A stretch of 64,000 nucleotides of DNA from Terriglobia bacterium (GCA_021324365.1 JAJPJE010000081.1:1-64000); one strand, 5' to 3'; counted from the first letter of the stretch, positions 52,092 through 61,534 are shown. Made by a program: numbers and translations. Notes: generated by a model from the sequence alone, not told the origin.

Positions 52092-53150
52092 AATGAATTC
52101 GCTCATATCCGGAGCGGTCGCACCCGCGCCCGGGATCGTGGTTACTCCTAGAACCTGCATCGTCAGATGCTCGAGGCTTTCGTGCTGATACAGGGTCGTC
52201 GACTGATATGCCTGCTTCAATTGCGGGCTGATAAGCACCGCGGCGACCTGCCCACCACCATGCGTGACGTCGCTTGTCTGGGCTTCATCGAAGACAATCG
52301 CCAGTAATCCACTCTTCTGGAAATCAGCATTGGCGATCAGCGGAGCGATATTCGTCTGAAGCCAACTGTCGGCGGCTTTCAATTTGTCGCTCAGTTGGCA
52401 GGTGCTCATGTTCGCAGGACAGTCGTGTGCATCGTCGTGCGCATTCGGGACGACGAAAGAATAGTTCGGCAAATTTCCAGCAGCGAGATCGATGGCAAAC
52501 TGCGTAAATGGGACGAGGTTAGCCTGCTGGTTGGGATCGTTGACCACATCGGTGTAGTAGCTCAACGGATTGTGTCGATGGAGGTAGGGGTAACTATCTC
52601 CGGCAATGTATCCGACACTGGGTAAAGATTCCGCGTAGGATTTCCACGTCTTCCCTGCTGCATTCAGTTCGCGGACGACATTATCCACCGAGACTGGCCC
52701 ATTGAACGTGTCATCATTCGTGTAAATCTGGCCGGCGGTGAGCATGAAGTAGTTGCCGATCGACGGATGCGTGTCTGCATAATAGCTTTTTGCCAGATCA
52801 TATTGCTGCGCCAGGCTGCTCAGGTAAGGCATGTTCCCGGAGCCAATCACATCGGCGTAGCCGGCATTTTCCAGTACCACGATGATTACATTGCTGAACG
52901 ACGGCGTCGGAGCAGGAGAAGGCGAAGGACTCGGTGACGGGCTAGGGGATGGCGAAGGACTTGGCGACGGCGAAGGACTTGGCGATGGCGAAGGAGACGG
53001 GGTTGGGCTCGGATCGCTGGGCGAACTTGAAGGACTGGAGGAAGTGGCGGCAGAGCCGCCGCAAGCGACCAGACCTGCCAGCAGAAACACGAACAACCAA
53101 CGCGTAAAGTTTCTGGCACAGAAAGGAGCGACTTCTCGCAAAACCAGCAT
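52086..53150 (-). CDS. Phosphoesterase-family lipoprotein with (Ser-Pro)n linker
   Basis: A 354-residue exported lipoprotein. Lipobox LVAC ends a hydrophobic signal (LFVFLLAGLVAC). A low-complexity linker of about 20 Ser-Pro repeats follows, then a phosphoesterase (PF04185-like) domain: NVIIVVLENAGYADV, MPYLSSLAQQYDLAKSYYAD, THPSIGNYFMLTAGQ and a C-terminal LLAIVFDEAQTSDVTHGGGQ. Likely an acid phosphatase or phospholipase C-like enzyme at the cell surface; substrate unknown. Start at 53150 chosen for the signal peptide; 53201 is possible. Confidence 0.88.
   Translation of the reverse strand: MLVLREVAPFCARNFTRWLFVFLLAGLVACGGSAATSSSPSSSPSDPSPTPSPSPSPSPSPSPSPSPSPSPSPSPSPSPAPTPSFSNVIIVVLENAGYADVIGSGNMPYLSSLAQQYDLAKSYYADTHPSIGNYFMLTAGQIYTNDDTFNGPVSVDNVVRELNAAGKTWKSYAESLPSVGYIAGDSYPYLHRHNPLSYYTDVVNDPNQQANLVPFTQFAIDLAAGNLPNYSFVVPNAHDDAHDCPANMSTCQLSDKLKAADSWLQTNIAPLIANADFQKSGLLAIVFDEAQTSDVTHGGGQVAAVLISPQLKQAYQSTTLYQHESLEHLTMQVLGVTTIPGAGATAPDMSEFIP
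52911..53012. repeat. GGCGAAGGACTT-type minisatellite inside the phosphoesterase linker
   Basis: An imperfect 18-base unit like GGCGATGGCGAAGGACTT is repeated across about 100 bases. On the minus strand it encodes the Ser-Pro linker. Unit number is likely to vary by slippage. All changes seen keep the frame. Confidence 0.85.
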
Positions 53151-53193
53151 CTCTGGGAATGAGATGCCGGAGCGGAAGAAAACGTGATCTGCG

Positions 53194-54303
53194 TTAAGCA
53201 ATCCACCCGCCGCCTACGACCGTGTCCCCATCGTAGAAAACAGCGGCCTGGCCTGGTGTTATGGCGCGTTGGGGGTGATCGAAAATGATCAAAACTTCAT
53301 TTTCCCCATCTGCTTGAAGGGTTCCCGTAGCAGGTTCGTGGCGGTGCCGAATCTTCGTTGCTACCCGCATCGGAGAAGAAAGCTGATTGATGGAAATCCA
53401 GTTCAGCCGGTGAACACGCATGGTGCGGGAATACAAGTCTTCGCCCCCGCCGACCACTACCTGGTTGCGATCGCCGCGAATCTGCAAAACGTAAAGAGGA
53501 GATCCGGTAGCTACACCCAGGCCCTTGCGCTGGCCGACAGTAAAATTATGAATGCCGGTATGGGTACCAATTACTTCGCCCGTAGTGGTGACTAACTCGC
53601 CGGCGGTGTCAGGCATAGCTTCATTCTGCTCTGCGAGATATGCATCGATGAACTTCTTGTAATCCCCGCCGGGAACGAAACATATCTCCTGAGAATCGGG
53701 CTTCTCGGCTAATGCCAATTCATGCTGCCGGGCCAAGGCGCGTACTTCCGGCTTTCGCATGCCGCCGAGCGGAAAGAGCGTGCGGCTCAATTGCTCCTGC
53801 GTGAGTCCAAATAGAAAATAGGTCTGATCCTTGGCAAGATCGACTGGGCGCTTCAGCAACCATCGTCCACTAGCAGTATCGTGTTCGACACGCGCATAGT
53901 GTCCGGTGGCGAGCATCTCAGCACCAATCTGTCGTGCGGTGATTAGCAACTGATCGAACTTGAGATGATTGTTGCAAAGGCTGCAAGGAATCGGCGTGCG
54001 TCCGGAGAGATAGTCCTGCACAAAGGGACGCACAACGTCGTTCTCAAAGCGTTGCTCCTGATTGACGACGTAGTAGGGAATGGCGAGCTTCTCGGCAACA
54101 CGGCGTGCATCATAGACATCGTCAAGCGAGCAGCAACGTCCCTGCACCGCTTCCGGCATACCCTCAGTTCCGGCAAGGCGGCGCTGGTTCCACAACTGCA
54201 TCGTGAGTCCTACGACGTTGTGCCCTTCGGCGCGCAGCATGGCCGCAACGGTAGAGGAGTCCACACCGCCCGACATTGCTACCGCGATAGTCTTCTCGCT
54301 CAC
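53194..54303 (-). CDS. mnmA: tRNA-specific 2-thiouridylase MnmA
   Basis: A 369-residue tRNA thiolase for U34 of Lys, Glu and Gln tRNAs. The PP-loop [20 protein letters not shown] is at the N-terminus; catalytic cysteines lie in [12 protein letters not shown] and [16 protein letters not shown], with [20 protein letters not shown] after. Directly follows iscS with a 4-base gap, which supplies its sulfur: a coherent pair. Its substrate tRNA-Lys (UUU) is also in this window. Confidence 0.97.
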   Translation of the reverse strand: MSEKTIAVAMSGGVDSSTVAAMLRAEGHNVVGLTMQLWNQRRLAGTEGMPEAVQGRCCSLDDVYDARRVAEKLAIPYYVVNQEQRFENDVVRPFVQDYLSGRTPIPCSLCNNHLKFDQLLITARQIGAEMLATGHYARVEHDTASGRWLLKRPVDLAKDQTYFLFGLTQEQLSRTLFPLGGMRKPEVRALARQHELALAEKPDSQEICFVPGGDYKKFIDAYLAEQNEAMPDTAGELVTTTGEVIGTHTGIHNFTVGQRKGLGVATGSPLYVLQIRGDRNQVVVGGGEDLYSRTMRVHRLNWISINQLSSPMRVATKIRHRHEPATGTLQADGENEVLIIFDHPQRAITPGQAAVFYDGDTVVGGGWIA

Positions 54304-54307
54304 AACT

Positions 54308-55477
54308 TCACCCGACCTTCACTGCTTCGCGCTTGTACACGGGACTGATTTCACGCAGTCGTGCCACTGTTGCGGGGACGGTGTTCAAAAGCAGATCGAC
54401 GTCCTCATTGGTATTCTGCTTGCCGAGGCTGAATCGCATGCTGGCGCGCGCCCGTTCGCCGCTTAGACCCATAGCAACCAGCACGTGTGACGGCTCAATC
54501 GTGCCGGAAGAACAGGCGGCTCCAGTAGAGACCGCAATTCCCTTCAGGTCGAGGGCGATGACCAACGCCTCGCCTTCAATGCAGTCAAAATAGATATTAG
54601 TTGTATTCGGAGTGCGTGCGGCTAAACGGCCATTCACCCCGGCCTGATCGATCTGCTGCAGGACCGTGCGCTCAATTCGATCACGCATCTCACCAATACG
54701 GACAACACTGCCATCTTCAAATCCCAACTTCGCCATTTCTGCGGCTTTGCCTAAAGCCACGATGCCGGGAACATTCTCTGTTCCCGCGCGGCGCATACGC
54801 TCATGGCGTCCACCATAGAGCATCGGCTGCAGCAAAGTCCCCTTGCGGACGTAGAGCGCACCTACGCCTTGCGGAGCATGAATCTTGTGTCCGGAAATAC
54901 TCAGCAGATCGCATCCGGCTTCGTGTACGTCGATGCGAACCTTGCCAGCGGCCTGAATTGCGTCAGTGTGAAAATAGACGTCGGCTTCTGCGGCAATCCT
55001 CCCGATCTCTGACACGGGCTGAAGGACTCCCGTTTCATTGTTCGCCCACATGATGCTGATGAGCTTGGTATTGGATCGAATTGCGCGCCGCAGTTCGTCC
55101 AAATCGATCAGGCCTTCGCAATCGACCGGGAGATAGGTAACTTCGCAGCCCTGAGTTTCGAGATGCCTGCACGTGTTCAAAACCGCGGAATGCTCGATTG
55201 TCGAGGTAATTACGTGATCCCCGGGTTTTACTAACCCGAAGATCGCCAGATTGTCAGCCTCCGTGCCGCCGCTGGTAAACACGATCTCAGAGGCGCGGGC
55301 GCCCAGCAGATCCGCAACCGATTCGCGCGCCTTCTCTACGGCAGCCCGGGTCTGCTGTCCATGATGATGAATAGACGAGGCATTGCCAAACTGATCGAGG
55401 AAATACGGATGCATGGCTTCCAGAACATCAGGAAGCAACGGCGTGGTCGCGTTGTTATCGAAATAGGCCCTTTGCAT
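54308..55477 (-). CDS. iscS: Cysteine desulfurase (IscS/NifS family)
   Basis: A 389-residue PLP enzyme: [35 protein letters not shown], the PLP lysine in [18 protein letters not shown] and the persulfide Cys in [20 protein letters not shown] 55477 starts the family N-terminus with GGGGA upstream; the longer frame to 55675 overlaps the divergent pagL-like gene. Delivers sulfur to MnmA downstream; no iscU or iscA is adjacent. Confidence 0.96.
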   Translation of the reverse strand: MQRAYFDNNATTPLLPDVLEAMHPYFLDQFGNASSIHHHGQQTRAAVEKARESVADLLGARASEIVFTSGGTEADNLAIFGLVKPGDHVITSTIEHSAVLNTCRHLETQGCEVTYLPVDCEGLIDLDELRRAIRSNTKLISIMWANNETGVLQPVSEIGRIAAEADVYFHTDAIQAAGKVRIDVHEAGCDLLSISGHKIHAPQGVGALYVRKGTLLQPMLYGGRHERMRRAGTENVPGIVALGKAAEMAKLGFEDGSVVRIGEMRDRIERTVLQQIDQAGVNGRLAARTPNTTNIYFDCIEGEALVIALDLKGIAVSTGAACSSGTIEPSHVLVAMGLSGERARASMRFSLGKQNTNEDVDLLLNTVPATVARLREISPVYKREAVKVG

Positions 55478-55590
55478 GTGCTGAATCCCCTGCTGTGGTA
55501 CTTCTATTGTAACTGCTGGCAATGCGCATTCACTTGCGGCTCGCGCAAGCCCCCCTGTAGATTGGATAACTTCACAGTTCAGGAGACGCT

Positions 55591-56250
55591 TTGTTACGCC
55601 TGTTGGCCATGCTTTTTGGTTGCGTCGCACTAATTTGCCCAGCACAAGCCCAGACAAGCTCCTCATCCACTCCACCGGATTCGCATGCTCCGGCCGCCAA
55701 TCTCACGACGGGCACCAATGAATTCGGCTTCTGGGGTGGCTATTCTCCGAACTCGCCGCATGGGATCGGCATTACTTCCGATCGCAAGCTGTTCCTGCTG
55801 AACGGCTCTTACGCGCGAGTGATCGGCAATACAGATAGTGTCGCGATCAAGTACACCATTGATATTGTGCCGGTCGCATTGATCACACAACCGGCTGAGA
55901 CGTTCGTCACCAACAGCGGTGCGCTCATTTCGCACAATGCGGAAACCGTGTATGGCGGCGGTCTGGATCCGATCGGCTTTCAATTCAACTTCCGGCGCGG
56001 TCATAAGTGGCAACCATTTGCGAACACGCATGGTGGGTTTTTATATTTCGCCCAGCAGGTCCCCGTCATCGATTCGTCGCAATACAACTTCACATTCAGC
56101 TTTGGTGGTGGTGTACAGGTTTTCACGTCAGAGCGAAGCTCGTTCTCGATTGGATACAAGTATTACCATCTTTCGAACGCCAACTCGGGCAACCGCAACC
56201 CTGGCGTCGACGCAAACCTCTTCTACGCCGGGTTCAGCTTTTTCAAATAG
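55591..56250 (+). CDS. PagL-type lipid A 3-O-deacylase (acyloxyacyl hydrolase)
   Basis: A 219-residue outer-membrane barrel protein with signal peptide (LLAMLFGCVALICPAQAQ). The C-terminal GYKYYHLSNANSGNRNPGVD followed by ANLFYAGFSF is the PagL catalytic His-Ser pattern (HLSN...NPG). Such enzymes remove the 3-acyl chain of lipid A. The start is TTG at 55591 with AGGAG five bases upstream. Divergent from iscS. Confidence 0.85.
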   Translation: MLRLLAMLFGCVALICPAQAQTSSSSTPPDSHAPAANLTTGTNEFGFWGGYSPNSPHGIGITSDRKLFLLNGSYARVIGNTDSVAIKYTIDIVPVALITQPAETFVTNSGALISHNAETVYGGGLDPIGFQFNFRRGHKWQPFANTHGGFLYFAQQVPVIDSSQYNFTFSFGGGVQVFTSERSSFSIGYKYYHLSNANSGNRNPGVDANLFYAGFSFFK

Positions 56251-56253
56251 AAA

Positions 56254-56273
56254 AGCCCGGATCGCTCCGGGCT
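56254..56273 (-). terminator. Hairpin between pagL-like gene and citrate synthase gene (convergent)
   Basis: AGCCCGGA (56254-56261) and TCCGGGCT (56266-56273) pair perfectly around TCGC. On the minus strand it is followed by TTTT, so it would terminate the citrate synthase gene ending at 56298; on the plus strand no T-run follows. Confidence 0.75.
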
Positions 56274-56297
56274 CCCTATATCTGAATTCTGAGCTCC

Positions 56298-57437
56298 CTA
56301 CTGCCGTTCGCCAATCGGAATGTACTTCTGCGGATATTCCAATCCGATGTATTCGGCGCGAGGGCGGATAAGGCGGTTGTCGTCCAATTGCTCGATGACA
56401 TGCGCCGTCCAGCCGGAAACGCGGGACACAGCGAAGATCGGCGTGAAAAGGTCCAGGTCGATGCCTAGCGTGTGATAGGTCGACGCGGAGTAGAAATCAA
56501 CGTTCGCATTGAGTTTCTTATCTTCGTTAATGAACTGCTCGATCCTGCGAGAAATCTGGAACCACTTGGGCTCACCGCTAGACTCACCCAGTTCCTTCGA
56601 CATTTTGCGAAGATGGGTGGCGCGGGGATCCTCAGTGTGATACACGCGATGACCGAATCCTGGAACCTTCTTCTTCTGCGCCAGCATGCCGCGAACGTAA
56701 TCGACCGGATCGGCTCCGGAACGATCGATGGCTTCCAGAATGCGGAAAACCGCCTCGTTTGCTCCGCCGTGCAACGGTCCTTTCAGGGTTCCGATTGCAG
56801 AAGTTATTGCAGAGTGCATGTCCGACAACGTCGCTGCAGTAACGCGGGCAGCGAATGTCGAGGCGTTCAATTCGTGGTCGGCATGCAGGATCAGCGCGAC
56901 ATCAAACGCGTGTGAGGCCGTGGCCGATGGCCGCTCCCCGGTAAGCATGTACAGGAAATTGGCTGCGTGATTCAGGAAACGATCCGGTTCGACCAGCGGC
57001 AATCCTTTGCGGATGCGATCATAATACGCAACGATCATCGAAATCTGCGCGGTCAGACGTATCGCCTTACGAATATTTGCCTCGTGATCGTTACTCTTTT
57101 CCTCGGGATCGAAAAAGGCCAGCGCCGAAACGACTGTTCTCAATACGTCCATGGGCAGCGCATGACCTGGCGCCTGCCGCAACAGGCTGATGATGCCCGC
57201 ATCTACCTTGCTCTCACGCCATAAAGAAATTTGGAGTTCCTGCAGCTCCTTCTGATTGGGCATTCGGCCGAACCACAACAGGTAGCACACTTCTTCAAAG
57301 GTAGAATGATCCGCCAGATCGTGAATATCGTATCCGCGATAGGAAAGCACGCCGCGCTCGCCATCGATGAAGCAAATCCCAGAATTTGCGGCGACAATTC
57401 CTTCCAAACCCTTCGGCGCCGAGACCATCGTCGACAT
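56298..57437 (-). CDS. gltA: Citrate synthase
   Basis: A 379-residue type-I-like bacterial citrate synthase joining oxaloacetate and acetyl-CoA. Seen: KGLEGIVAANSGICFIDGER, YRGYDIHDLADHSTFEEVCY, HADHELNASTFAAR, GPLHGGANEAVFRILEAI, VPGFGHRVYHTEDPRATHLR and SGWTAHVIEQLDDNRLIRPR. The longer frame to 57650 is not used: ATG 57437 has GAGAGGAACT upstream and fits the family N-terminus. The length (about 380) fits the Gram-positive/archaeal-like short form rather than the 430-residue E. coli form. Confidence 0.96.
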   Translation of the reverse strand: MSTMVSAPKGLEGIVAANSGICFIDGERGVLSYRGYDIHDLADHSTFEEVCYLLWFGRMPNQKELQELQISLWRESKVDAGIISLLRQAPGHALPMDVLRTVVSALAFFDPEEKSNDHEANIRKAIRLTAQISMIVAYYDRIRKGLPLVEPDRFLNHAANFLYMLTGERPSATASHAFDVALILHADHELNASTFAARVTAATLSDMHSAITSAIGTLKGPLHGGANEAVFRILEAIDRSGADPVDYVRGMLAQKKKVPGFGHRVYHTEDPRATHLRKMSKELGESSGEPKWFQISRRIEQFINEDKKLNANVDFYSASTYHTLGIDLDLFTPIFAVSRVSGWTAHVIEQLDDNRLIRPRAEYIGLEYPQKYIPIGERQ

Positions 57438-57780
57438 AGTTCCTCTCAAGAAAACGGAATTATTACCTAAAACAACAGATGCTATGAACCCACTGTGAGT
57501 ATCCCCAGTTGCGGTCAGCGATCCAACGGTTTCCCCTGGAAAAGTGAAAACAACCTTTATATCGGAAAAAATCGCTGTTTTCCAATGGCCCGGCCCGGGC
57601 TTGCGGCAGTTACGGACCACCCAGCCGACAAAAAGCGTTGATTCCGGCACTCACTACCGGGCCAAGGTATCTCACTACATGTTGCGGACAAAGAGGTGTG
57701 ATTTGAGTCACTCTTTTCGGTGAGCCTGAAACCAGGCTGCCCGTCAGCGTGTGCCCGGGCGTGCGCAAGCCCAGGCAAAG
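57438..57780. other. Spacer upstream of citrate synthase
   Basis: About 340 bases with no convincing gene. It should hold the gltA promoter. A small inverted repeat AGCCTG/CAGGCT (57724-57739) lies downstream of the RsbW-like gene on its strand and may be a weak terminator. Confidence 0.4.
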
Positions 57781-58218
57781 CTACTTCTTGCGCATGTAGA
57801 TCTCGGTTCCGCCATTGCGTACCTGTACTTCGTCCATCAGTTCGTTAATCAGGTAAATTCCGCGGCCGTGGTTCGAATACAGGTTTTCCCCACAGGTCGG
57901 ATTGGCGAGGGCCATGGGGTCGTAGCCATTGCCGGGGTCCCGCACCACGATGAGGATACCGTGTTGCTCATCGCAGCCCACGCAGCATTCGATGGTCTTT
58001 TCCGGGTTGCACTGGCAGCCATGGGTAATTGCATTCGCCAAAGCCTCACGCAAGGCAGTCTCGATTTCGAGTTCTTTGCCTTCGGCGCACTTCATCTCGG
58101 TGGCAAGCGCCAGCACGCTTTGTACAACTGCGCTGATTCTGTTGATGTCGGCTTTTAGACTAATGTCGATTCGAACCGATAACTTATCCCTGTCGAATTC
58201 GACCTTCTCCGTTGGCAT
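57781..58218 (-). CDS. RsbW-like anti-sigma factor / GHKL serine kinase
   Basis: A 145-residue stand-alone HATPase_c protein. N-box EALANAITHGCQCNP, G1 RDPGNGYDPMA, and G2 NHGRGIYLINELMDEVQ are clear. Such proteins bind a sigma factor or phosphorylate an STAS antagonist. No STAS or sigma partner is adjacent; it lies between gltA and fliS, so a target in motility or stress is open. Confidence 0.88.
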   Translation of the reverse strand: MPTEKVEFDRDKLSVRIDISLKADINRISAVVQSVLALATEMKCAEGKELEIETALREALANAITHGCQCNPEKTIECCVGCDEQHGILIVVRDPGNGYDPMALANPTCGENLYSNHGRGIYLINELMDEVQVRNGGTEIYMRKK

Positions 58219-58348
58219 CCGTAAGGCCGCCTCTCAGCCCTATTTGACAAGATTGTAGCTGGGTTAGGAATCCCGGAACAGAGGTTACACGCTCCTGCCG
58301 AAAAACCAAAGTTTCGGGAAGCGATTTACAGGCACAAATGGGTGATTT

Positions 58349-58771
58349 TCAGGCTGTCCAGCTGATTCCTTCGGAATTCCCAGCAACAGGAGATTCTTGC
58401 TGCCGAAGAGTTTCGTCGATGTGTCGCCATGCATCGCACACTTCGGTAACACTCGCGATGACTGCATTGAGAATGGCAGGGGAGGCCTGGACCTGTCCTT
58501 CCATGATTTGGGCTCGCGTGACGCAATAAAACCGATTCAGGCCTCTGGCCACTTCGCCTCCGCGGTCAAAGTCCAGCGTTCCCTGAAGGTAACCCAAGAT
58601 TGTCAGCGCGTGTTGCAATTCCGCCGATCGTTTCGCAAGATTGCCCTTCTCAGTGGCAGCAACTGCCCTGGCGAGATCGGCGATCAAACCTTCGTACAGC
58701 GAAACGACAAGACCGACGCGCGAGGCGCCATTTGCCTGCGATTTACGATAGGTTGCGGTCAGATCGATCAT
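58349..58771 (-). CDS. fliS: Flagellin chaperone FliS
   Basis: A 140-residue FliS: ATYRKSQANGASRVGLVVSL, then YEGLIADLARAVAATEKGN and LTILGYLQGTLDFDRGGEVA. It binds the FliC C-terminus and stops early polymerisation. Its start overlaps the fliD stop (ATGA). Slightly longer than typical with a polar C-terminal tail. Confidence 0.93.
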   Translation of the reverse strand: MIDLTATYRKSQANGASRVGLVVSLYEGLIADLARAVAATEKGNLAKRSAELQHALTILGYLQGTLDFDRGGEVARGLNRFYCVTRAQIMEGQVQASPAILNAVIASVTEVCDAWRHIDETLRQQESPVAGNSEGISWTA

Positions 58772-60120
58772 TTGGAGTTCGCTTTACTAGCCGACGGCAG
58801 TGCCGCCAAGATCGCATCGATTTGATTCATGGTGGTGGGAAAGGATCGGAGCAGCGCGTCGACCTGTTCGAACTGGGTCAGCAGCCCTTGTTCTTCCGTA
58901 TTCAGCCGGTCGTTCATGTCATCGATTTGGTGCTGTAATGCTGTGCCTGTGTCGGCAATTCCCTTCAAATCGACGGTTATCGCTCCGCTAGTCGCGTTCA
59001 AGATAGAAGTTAAGGTTTTGTTCAGCGCGGAGGCGAATCCAGTGGGGCTGGTGGACTGAAAGAAATTCTGTAGAGCGTCTGAGTTCTCGGCCAGTGCAGA
59101 AGCCAGAGTCTGAGTGTCCGTCAGCAACGTGCCATCATCTTGTACCCTGATACCCAAGTCATACAGCGTAGATACCCGGATGTTGCCTTCCAGCTCAAAA
59201 CTCACGGCCTGCTCGACCGTCTGTTGAATCGCACGCAACGTGGAATCACCAGCCAATGGACCCGAAGTCTTGCTCATCTGATCGTAGTGGAACTGCGCAC
59301 CGATGGCCTGGATCGCTGAGTTATACGCATCGACGAACGTCGTGATCGCCTGTTCTGCCTGGGAGGTGTCTCGCTGCACACTTAAAATCGCGGTACCCTG
59401 AGTCGCGCTATTCAGTGTAAGTGTGACGCCCGCAATCACCGTAGTCATCACGTTACTGGCGCTATCAATGGGAACCCCATCAACCGTCAGTGAAGCATCT
59501 TTTGCGCTGGCGGATTCCTGGAACTCGAAGCCAATCGTGTCTCCTGAAATCGTGATCTCATTTGCCAGGCCCGTATTGTTGCTGAGTACAGTCAGCCGCG
59601 AACCAGTGGCATCGGTGATCACATTCGCAGTCACGCCTGCGTTCTGGCTATTGATGGTCGTAGCAATCGTCTGCAGTGTGTCGCCCTGGTTCACGTTAAT
59701 GCTCAGCGGAGCACTCGAACCCAACTGGAGTTGAAAGTCTCCCGCCGAAAATGTCTGCTTTGACTGGAACGGCTTCGAGTACCACGAAGATCCGCTTGCG
59801 ATGTGATCAATGGAAATCTGGTGCTGGGAAATCGCGGCTGCCGAAGTTGCCATGGCGCTGATTGCGGCCGGCTGTGACGACGTTACAGCACGCGCGGCCA
59901 GGCTTCCTACAAAGTTGCCCAGTTCCTGGACGGCTGACTGCAAGCTCTCCAGTTTGGTTTGAATGTTTGTCAAGGCGGAGGCCTGCGACTGCAGCGCAGC
60001 CTGTTGCCGCTGCATCTGTGTTAAGGGCGCCCTCTGCAATGACATTAACTGGTCGACAGTACCTTGGACATCAATTCCAGAACCCGAGGTCAGACTTCCG
60101 ACATTCAATTGAAGTGCCAT
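58768..60120 (-). CDS. fliD: Flagellar filament cap protein FliD
   Basis: A 450-residue HAP2: N-terminal SGIDVQGTVDQLMSLQRAPL, central FliD_C-type DASLTVDGVPIDSASNVMTT, YNSAIQAIGAQFHYDQMSKT and GPLAGDSTLRAIQQTVEQAV, ending in a long coiled coil (MNDRLNTEEQGLLTQFEQVD). It caps the filament and folds incoming flagellin. It lies seven bases after flaG. Confidence 0.95.
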   Translation of the reverse strand: MALQLNVGSLTSGSGIDVQGTVDQLMSLQRAPLTQMQRQQAALQSQASALTNIQTKLESLQSAVQELGNFVGSLAARAVTSSQPAAISAMATSAAAISQHQISIDHIASGSSWYSKPFQSKQTFSAGDFQLQLGSSAPLSINVNQGDTLQTIATTINSQNAGVTANVITDATGSRLTVLSNNTGLANEITISGDTIGFEFQESASAKDASLTVDGVPIDSASNVMTTVIAGVTLTLNSATQGTAILSVQRDTSQAEQAITTFVDAYNSAIQAIGAQFHYDQMSKTSGPLAGDSTLRAIQQTVEQAVSFELEGNIRVSTLYDLGIRVQDDGTLLTDTQTLASALAENSDALQNFFQSTSPTGFASALNKTLTSILNATSGAITVDLKGIADTGTALQHQIDDMNDRLNTEEQGLLTQFEQVDALLRSFPTTMNQIDAILAALPSASKANSK

Positions 60121-60127
60121 AGTCGCC

Positions 60128-60421
60128 TTACGATTTCACGTCGAGGTTTGGTTTCTGCATCTCCTGCTGGATCTGTTGCTCGATACTGTCGGCAACGTTG
60201 AGCACCTGCTGTGACGGGACCTGACTGATGATCTGGCCCGTTTCAGCCTCCACCAGGCGATACACCGTATTCTTTTCATCGTCAGTCTCGCGCTCGAGCT
60301 TCAGTGTGCCCGGTGAGTTCTCCGGGACCGAAATATCCGGGGACCCGGTACGCACCGCAGCACCTGGACGTTGATCATACCGGTCGACTACTGCGGGAAT
60401 TGTGACTGGCTGGACCTGCAT
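60128..60421 (-). CDS. flaG: FlaG-family protein
   Basis: A 97-residue protein with the FlaG core LKLERETDDEKNTVYRLVEA, then ETGQIISQVPSQQVLNVADS. FlaG affects filament length in several species but its mechanism is unsettled. It lies between fliC and fliD, the usual place. A strong hairpin is found upstream, just after fliC. Confidence 0.85.
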   Translation of the reverse strand: MQVQPVTIPAVVDRYDQRPGAAVRTGSPDISVPENSPGTLKLERETDDEKNTVYRLVEAETGQIISQVPSQQVLNVADSIEQQIQQEMQKPNLDVKS

Positions 60422-60457
60422 ATTTGCCTCCCACTATCGCAGGACCCGGAAGCAGGT

Positions 60458-60489
60458 CCCCACACCTGCCAGATCCGACAGGTGTGGGG
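60458..60489 (-). terminator. Strong hairpin downstream of fliC
   Basis: CCCCACACCTG (60458-60468) and CAGGTGTGGGG (60479-60489) form a perfect 11-base stem with a 10-base loop, 10 bases after the fliC stop. No T-run follows on the minus strand. It may stabilise the flagellin mRNA 3' end or attenuate read-through into flaG-fliD-fliS. Confidence 0.7.
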
Positions 60490-60499
60490 TCTCTGCAAA

Positions 60500-61357
60500 T
60501 TACTTCAGCAGCGAAAGCACAGATTGCTGCATCTGGTTGGCCTGCGCCAGGGCCGAAATGCCGGTCTGGCTCAGGATGTTGTACTTGGTGAGGTTCGCGA
60601 CTTCCGCGGGAATATCGGCAGCGCGGATACCATCTTCCGCGGCTGACAGGTTCTGGACTTGGTTGTTCATCACGTTAGTGGCTGCCTGCAACTGGTTAAC
60701 GTAGGCGCCGATTTGACCGCGGAGGCCCGCGACACCGGCGATTGCAGTATTGATGCTCCCAAGCTCAGTTTGTGCGGTAGCTGCATCAGTGAAACCGGCA
60801 GCTGTGAGTGCCGCCGTTGCGGAGTTGACAGTTCCGAGATGGGTGGCATCCACCTGGCCGAGGGCTGTGCCGACTGTCAGCGAAGTATCGCCACTGCTGC
60901 TGCCGTCACTCATGAAAATTTTCAGTGTCGCATTGGCTGCGGCAAAAACAACCTGTCCGTTGTACGTGGTATTGGTGCCGATCTTGCCGATTTCGTCCTG
61001 AATCTGCAGGTATTCCTGATTTAAGGCGGTAATCTGATCGGCTGAAACCGTTCCGTTCGCCGCTTCCGTCGCCAGCGTCACAGCGCGGTTCAACAGCGAC
61101 GTGATCTGCCCTAGAGCTCCATCGGCGACTTGCAGCATGCCCACGCCGTCGGTTGCGTTGCGCGCCGATTGCGTCAAAGCCGTAACGTTAGCGTGCAAGC
61201 CGTCGGCGATCGCCAAACCGGCCGCATCGTCGGCTCCTGTGTTAATTCTCGACCCGGAGGACAGGCGGAAAAGAGTTTTTTGCAAGTTTGAATTGGTAAC
61301 CGACAGCTGATTCTGTGCGGCTAAGGACGGGATGTTAGTCAGAATGCTGAGTGCCAT
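60500..61357 (-). CDS. fliC: Flagellin FliC
   Basis: A 285-residue flagellin with the conserved D0/D1 ends: ALSILTNIPSLAAQNQLSVT, LFRLSSGSRINTGADDAAGL, and C-terminal TKYNILSQTGISALAQANQM, QQSVLSLLK. The variable middle is short, so the filament surface is minimal. The ATG at 61357 has AAGGGAG upstream. It heads the fliC-flaG-fliD-fliS unit. Confidence 0.97.
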   Translation of the reverse strand: MALSILTNIPSLAAQNQLSVTNSNLQKTLFRLSSGSRINTGADDAAGLAIADGLHANVTALTQSARNATDGVGMLQVADGALGQITSLLNRAVTLATEAANGTVSADQITALNQEYLQIQDEIGKIGTNTTYNGQVVFAAANATLKIFMSDGSSSGDTSLTVGTALGQVDATHLGTVNSATAALTAAGFTDAATAQTELGSINTAIAGVAGLRGQIGAYVNQLQAATNVMNNQVQNLSAAEDGIRAADIPAEVANLTKYNILSQTGISALAQANQMQQSVLSLLK

Positions 61358-61506
61358 ACAGGCTCCCTTCAAGGCCCAAATTGGGCGGGATTTTCGCATT
61401 CGGTTCCGTCCTGCTCACACGTTAATCGATTCCAAGACGTGCGGGCGAGCGGTTCGTCGGCCGCCCGTTGCCGGCTGACGGAACCTGAACTTGCGTTCGT
61501 GAGGAG

Positions 61507-61534
61507 CTATCGGCACTGGTCTGGAAAATCATTA
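61507..61534 (-). promoter_or_regulatory. Candidate sigma28 promoter for fliC
   Basis: On the minus strand TAAT (61534-61531), 16 bases, then GCCGATAG (61514-61507). The -10 matches seven of eight; the -35 is partial and the spacing is one base longer than usual. It would give a 5' leader of about 140 bases. Confidence 0.5.

Noticed and set aside
52911-53012. CRISPR-like array
   Set aside because: Units are 12-18 bases, contiguous and coding, without spacers. No cas genes or repeat-spacer arrays were seen anywhere in the window.
52882-53187. Plus-strand ORF rich in Gly-Glu/Gly-Asp repeats
   Set aside because: It is the antisense reading of the Ser-Pro minisatellite of the phosphoesterase; the minus-strand protein has a lipobox and a complete enzyme domain.
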